From the NCBI RefSeq assembly GCF_943193175.1, contig NZ_CALPDF010000036.1:1-52018 (forward strand): a DNA stretch of 52,018 nucleotides, read 5' to 3'. How positions within the stretch are numbered: the stretch's first letter is position 1; every line of letters begins with the position of its first letter. Source of the stretch: Neobacillus muris (GTDB taxonomy: Bacteria; Bacillota; Bacilli; Bacillales; Cytobacillaceae). This document shows, one piece after another, positions 47,929 through 52,018 of the stretch. Made by a program: the position numbers and the translations under genes. The notes beneath the pieces are model-generated. The model was not told the origin of the DNA. It saw only the letters and a program-made list of their open reading frames with translations, and searched no databases.

Positions 47929-48280
47929 AATTTATGTGAAAGGAATGGAATTTTACGGCTATCATGGTGTTTTTCCGGAGGAGACCATTCTCGGCCAGCG
48001 GTTTATCGTGGACCTGACCGTTTCTGTGGATTTAAAAAAAGCTGGTAAAACGGATAACCTCAATTATTCCGTTAATTATGGCGAGCTTTATCAGCTGTGC
48101 AAGGAAGTTGCTGAAGGAGAACCTAAGAAATTAGTGGAAGCGGTGGCTGAGACTATTGCTTCCAGAGTCCTAGAGCGGTTTCAGCCAGTGTCTGAAGTAA
48201 TTGTTAAAGTGATAAAACCAGATCCTCCGATACCAGGGCACTACGATTCTGTAGCGGTAGAAATTACAAGGGGGAGATAA
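47921..48280 (+). CDS. folB: Dihydroneopterin aldolase
   Basis: Cleaves dihydroneopterin to 6-hydroxymethyl-dihydropterin and glycolaldehyde. Typical residues: MEFYGYHGVFPEE at the N terminus, NYGELYQLCKEV, KLVEAVAETIA (catalytic region) and VIKPDPPIPGHYDSVAVEI. 119 residues. GTG 47921 lies five bases after AAAGGTGA (47908-47915); the GTG at 47912 is part of that site. folK follows after three bases. Confidence 0.95.
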   Translation: MDKIYVKGMEFYGYHGVFPEETILGQRFIVDLTVSVDLKKAGKTDNLNYSVNYGELYQLCKEVAEGEPKKLVEAVAETIASRVLERFQPVSEVIVKVIKPDPPIPGHYDSVAVEITRGR

Positions 48281-48283
48281 AAA

Positions 48284-48805
48284 GTGGAAAACACAGCATT
48301 TATTGCACTTGGCTCAAATATGGGAAACCGTTATGATAATATGATGAGTGCTATCAGCCAATTAACTGGCAATAAAGATATTCAGCTGGAAAATGGCTCT
48401 TCTATTTATGAAACAGATCCCGTTGGCTATGAGGACCAGGATCTATTTTTAAATATGGTTATCAAGGTAACCACAGACCTGAATCCATATCAATTATTGG
48501 ACCGGTGCCTTTTAATTGAATCAACCCTTGGAAGGAAAAGGGAAATAAGGTGGGGTCCAAGAACATTAGACCTTGACCTTCTCCTCTATAACCAAGAAAA
48601 TATTGAAACAGAGAAGTTAATTGTCCCACACCCGCGAATGCTTGAACGGGCATTTGTGATGGTGCCATTATTGGAGTTAAATCCTGATTTACGGATGTTC
48701 GATGAAGAACGGATCACAGCATGGTTAACTAGATTACCTAAAGAAGGAGTCCGAATATGGAAGCGGAAAAATGGGGAAGACGTATCCGAGCCTATCGGAA
48801 ACTAA
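48284..48805 (+). CDS. folK: 6-hydroxymethyl-dihydropterin pyrophosphokinase
   Basis: Transfers pyrophosphate from ATP to the pterin just before FolP. Motifs: FIALGSNMGNR, YETDPVGYEDQDLFLNMV, and the metal-binding RWGPRTLDLDLLLYN. 173 residues. GTG 48284 follows AAGGGGGAGA. The last 49 bases are shared with yazB in another frame. Confidence 0.95.
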   Translation: MENTAFIALGSNMGNRYDNMMSAISQLTGNKDIQLENGSSIYETDPVGYEDQDLFLNMVIKVTTDLNPYQLLDRCLLIESTLGRKREIRWGPRTLDLDLLLYNQENIETEKLIVPHPRMLERAFVMVPLLELNPDLRMFDEERITAWLTRLPKEGVRIWKRKNGEDVSEPIGN

Positions 48806-48966
48806 AGGGGTATACCCAAGAAAGCTTTTCCAAGAAACTAGGCGTATCAGTTTCCATCTTGGGAGAGATTGAAAGAGGGAACCGTCTGCCTGGAGATGAT
48901 TTGTTAAAAAGAATAGCCTCGAGCCTAAATATAAGCCTTGATGATTTAACACCTGAAGAAAAATAA
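48757..48966 (+). CDS. yazB: Xre-family HTH protein YazB
   Basis: A 69-residue protein that is one Cro/C1-type helix-turn-helix: WGRRIRAYRKLKGYTQESFS, KKLGVSVSILGEIERGNRLP, followed by a fifth helix. No regulatory target is known. ATG 48757 follows AAGGAG inside folK, giving a 49-base out-of-frame overlap that is also seen in B. subtilis. It may regulate this cluster, but that is a guess. Confidence 0.9.
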   Translation: MEAEKWGRRIRAYRKLKGYTQESFSKKLGVSVSILGEIERGNRLPGDDLLKRIASSLNISLDDLTPEEK

Positions 48967-48987
48967 CAAAAGATAGGAGGGAAGCTC

Positions 48988-49989
48988 ATGTTAAAAATCG
49001 GGAACATCGACATGAAGAACCCTGTTGTCCTCGCTCCGATGGCAGGGGTCTGCAACTCTGCATTCCGCTTGACGGTTAAAGAGTTCGGTGCTGGATTAGT
49101 TTGTGCCGAGATGGTCAGTGACAAGGGTATCGTTTTTAAAAATGAAAAAACGTTGAACATGCTTTACATCGATGAACGGGAAAAACCGTTAAGCTTGCAA
49201 ATTTTCGGCGGTGAAAAAGAAACCCTCGTTGAAGCGGCACGATTTGTAGACCAAAATACAAATGCTGATATTATTGATATTAATATGGGCTGCCCGGTTC
49301 CCAAAATCACAAAATGTGATGCCGGAGCCAAATGGCTGCTGGATCCAAATAAAATTTATGAAATGGTATCTGCTGTCGTGGCTGCTGTAGAAAAGCCCGT
49401 TACCGTAAAAATGCGAATGGGTTGGGATGAAGATCATATTTATGCGGTAAAAAACGCTCAAGCCGTTGAACGGGCAGGCGGACAGGCTGTAGCCCTGCAT
49501 GGCCGGACACGGGTCCAAATGTACGAGGGTACAGCCAACTGGGATATTATCCGGGAGGTTAAGCAGTCTGTTGGTATTCCAGTTATCGGAAACGGTGATG
49601 TAAAAACACCTCAGGATGCAAAAAGAATGCTGGAAGAAACAGGTGCCGATGGCGTCATGATCGGACGGGCGGCGCTTGGTGATCCGTGGATAATTTACCG
49701 GACAGTGCAGTATTTAGAAACTGGCAAGTTGATGGGGGAACCGCCTGTACGCGAAAAAATGGATGTCTGCATTCTTCACTTAGACCGCCTGATTGCTCTG
49801 AAAAACGAGGATATCGCCGTACGCGAAATGCGCAAGCATGCCGCCTGGTATCTAAAGGGAGTCCGCGGAAATGCAAACGCCCGCAGCGCAATTAACGAAT
49901 GCCTAACACGCGGACAATTAGTCGCTGTATTAAATGAATTGGTTGTGGAGGCAGAAGCAAGGGAACAAGAACAAGCTATAGTTAGTTAA
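48988..49989 (+). CDS. dusB: tRNA-dihydrouridine synthase DusB
   Basis: FMN-dependent reductase of uridines in tRNA (also found to act on rRNA in Firmicutes). TIM barrel with VLAPMAGVCNSAFRL, the catalytic cysteine in NMGCPVPKITKCDAG, VKMRMGWDE, LHGRTRVQMYEG and IGNGDVKTPQDA; the helical C-terminal domain follows. 333 residues. ATG 48988 follows TAGGAGGG. Last gene of the fol cluster. Confidence 0.95.
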   Translation: MLKIGNIDMKNPVVLAPMAGVCNSAFRLTVKEFGAGLVCAEMVSDKGIVFKNEKTLNMLYIDEREKPLSLQIFGGEKETLVEAARFVDQNTNADIIDINMGCPVPKITKCDAGAKWLLDPNKIYEMVSAVVAAVEKPVTVKMRMGWDEDHIYAVKNAQAVERAGGQAVALHGRTRVQMYEGTANWDIIREVKQSVGIPVIGNGDVKTPQDAKRMLEETGADGVMIGRAALGDPWIIYRTVQYLETGKLMGEPPVREKMDVCILHLDRLIALKNEDIAVREMRKHAAWYLKGVRGNANARSAINECLTRGQLVAVLNELVVEAEAREQEQAIVS

Positions 49990-50027
49990 AGCTTCTGCCT
50001 AATTGATGCTTATTTTCGGCCCGCAAT

Positions 50028-50060
50028 AAAAACTGCCAGTGCAAAACTGGCAGTTTTTAT
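50028..50060 (+). terminator. fol-dusB terminator
   Basis: AAAAACTGCCAGT / ACTGGCAGTTTTT, perfect 13-base stem with a 5-base loop and T-run. Confidence 0.93.
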
Positions 50061-50181
50061 TTTAATTAAACATTTTTGATGTCTGAACACTTGATTTTGT
50101 GTAAAATAATATAGTATGTGAAAAAATGTCCAAGTAGAATGCCTAGCGATATACATATTTAGAAATATTGGAGTTGATTAA

Positions 50182-51669
<1,488 letters not shown>

Positions 51670-51673
51670 TAGG

Positions 51674-51701
51674 AAAACGCCGAATGATTCGGCGTTTTTT
51701 T
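51674..51701 (+). terminator. lysS terminator
   Basis: AAAACGCCGAAT / ATTCGGCGTTTT, perfect 12-base stem around a single G, then T-run. Confidence 0.92.
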
Positions 51702-51797
51702 ATTACATTTATAGCAGTATCTGATCGTTGAAGCTTTTAAAAAAAGATAGTATTAGAATTAGAAAATTACAACTTTAAAATAATCCTAAAAAAACTA

Positions 51798-51826
51798 TTG
51801 CACCAAACTAATAATGGTGATATATT
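51798..51826 (+). promoter_or_regulatory. rRNA operon promoter P1
   Basis: TTGCAC (51798-51803), 17 bases, TATATT (51821-51826), preceded by an AT-rich region that could act as an UP element. Confidence 0.7.
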
Positions 51827-51883
51827 ATTATCTGTTGCCGCGAGACATTAAGTCTCCGACAAAGAATTTTTTAAAAAAAGTTG

Positions 51884-51912
51884 TTGACTTTAAGTTGATA
51901 ACTTGGTATCAT
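51884..51912 (+). promoter_or_regulatory. rRNA operon promoter P2
   Basis: TTGACT (51884-51889), 17 bases, TATCAT (51907-51912), preceded by an A/T tract. Tandem promoters 86 bases apart are usual for Bacillus rrn operons. A small AGAC/GTCT hairpin lies between them. Confidence 0.8.
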
Positions 51913-51938
51913 AATAAAGTCGCTTTTGAGTGACGGGT

Positions 51939-51954
51939 TGCTCTTTGAAAACTA
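51939..51954 (+). promoter_or_regulatory. boxA antitermination site of the rRNA leader
   Basis: TGCTCTTTGAAAACTA is the characteristic Bacillus rrn leader boxA sequence. The 16S gene itself lies beyond the end of the window. Confidence 0.82.
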
Positions 51955-52018
51955 AACAAACAAAAACGTCAACAATAAAATATTCGTTTCTTTTTGAAAT
52001 GAAGCCAACGTTATTTTT

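Overview
The window is chromosomal DNA from an endospore-forming member of the Bacillaceae (Bacillus / Neobacillus / Mesobacillus-like). The evidence is gene order and protein sequence. From left to right it reproduces the block of the Bacillus subtilis chromosome that lies between two rRNA operons just to the right of oriC (csfB to lysS). Many sporulation genes occur: csfB, fin, yabG, sspF, spoVG, spoVT, yabP, yabQ, spoIIE. Codon use and base composition look uniform, and I see no prophage, insertion sequence or CRISPR array. The species cannot be fixed from the sequence alone.

Layout. Positions 1-44 are the 3' end of a 5S rRNA, followed by its terminator and a repeat-rich spacer. Next come csfB, yaaO-tmk, darA, holB-ricT-yabA and trmN6-yazA-rsmI, then abrB on the opposite strand (the only minus-strand gene), metG, tatD, yabE and rnmV-rsmA. 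These are followed by yabG, veg, sspF, ispE, purR-ridA, spoVG, glmU-prs, ctc, pth, fin, mfd, spoVT, yabM-yabN-rqcP, yabP-yabQ-divIC, yabR, spoIIE, yabS-yabT, tilS-hprT-ftsH, coaX-hslO-yacD, cysK, the folate and tRNA-modification cluster folP-folB-folK-yazB-dusB, and lysS. The window ends in the tandem promoters and boxA leader of a second rRNA operon whose 16S gene lies outside.

The genes group into translation and RNA maturation (metG, lysS, rsmA, rsmI, rnmV, trmN6, tilS, dusB, pth, ctc, rqcP), replication, repair and division (holB, yabA, tmk, mfd, divIC), nucleotide and cofactor supply (prs, hprT, purR, glmU, ispE, coaX, folPBK, cysK), proteostasis (ftsH, hslO, yacD) and sporulation control (abrB, csfB, fin, spoIIE, spoVG, spoVT).

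Most of the region is ordinary conserved core. The parts worth a second look are mainly between genes. (1) A near-perfect ECF-sigma promoter points backwards into the 3' end of yabE, the arrangement known for the B. subtilis yabE antisense RNA. (2) A parS-like ParB site lies between metG and tatD. (3) A family of structured interspersed repeats, in four copies, all in one orientation, shows paired base changes in the terminal stem. (4) Direct and inverted AGACA/TGTCT repeats lie behind the 5S gene. (5) yabE seems to lack a normal start codon near its strong ribosome binding site. (6) Genes found here in B. subtilis are absent: xpaC, yaaN, yaaR, pabB-pabA-pabC and a tRNA pair.
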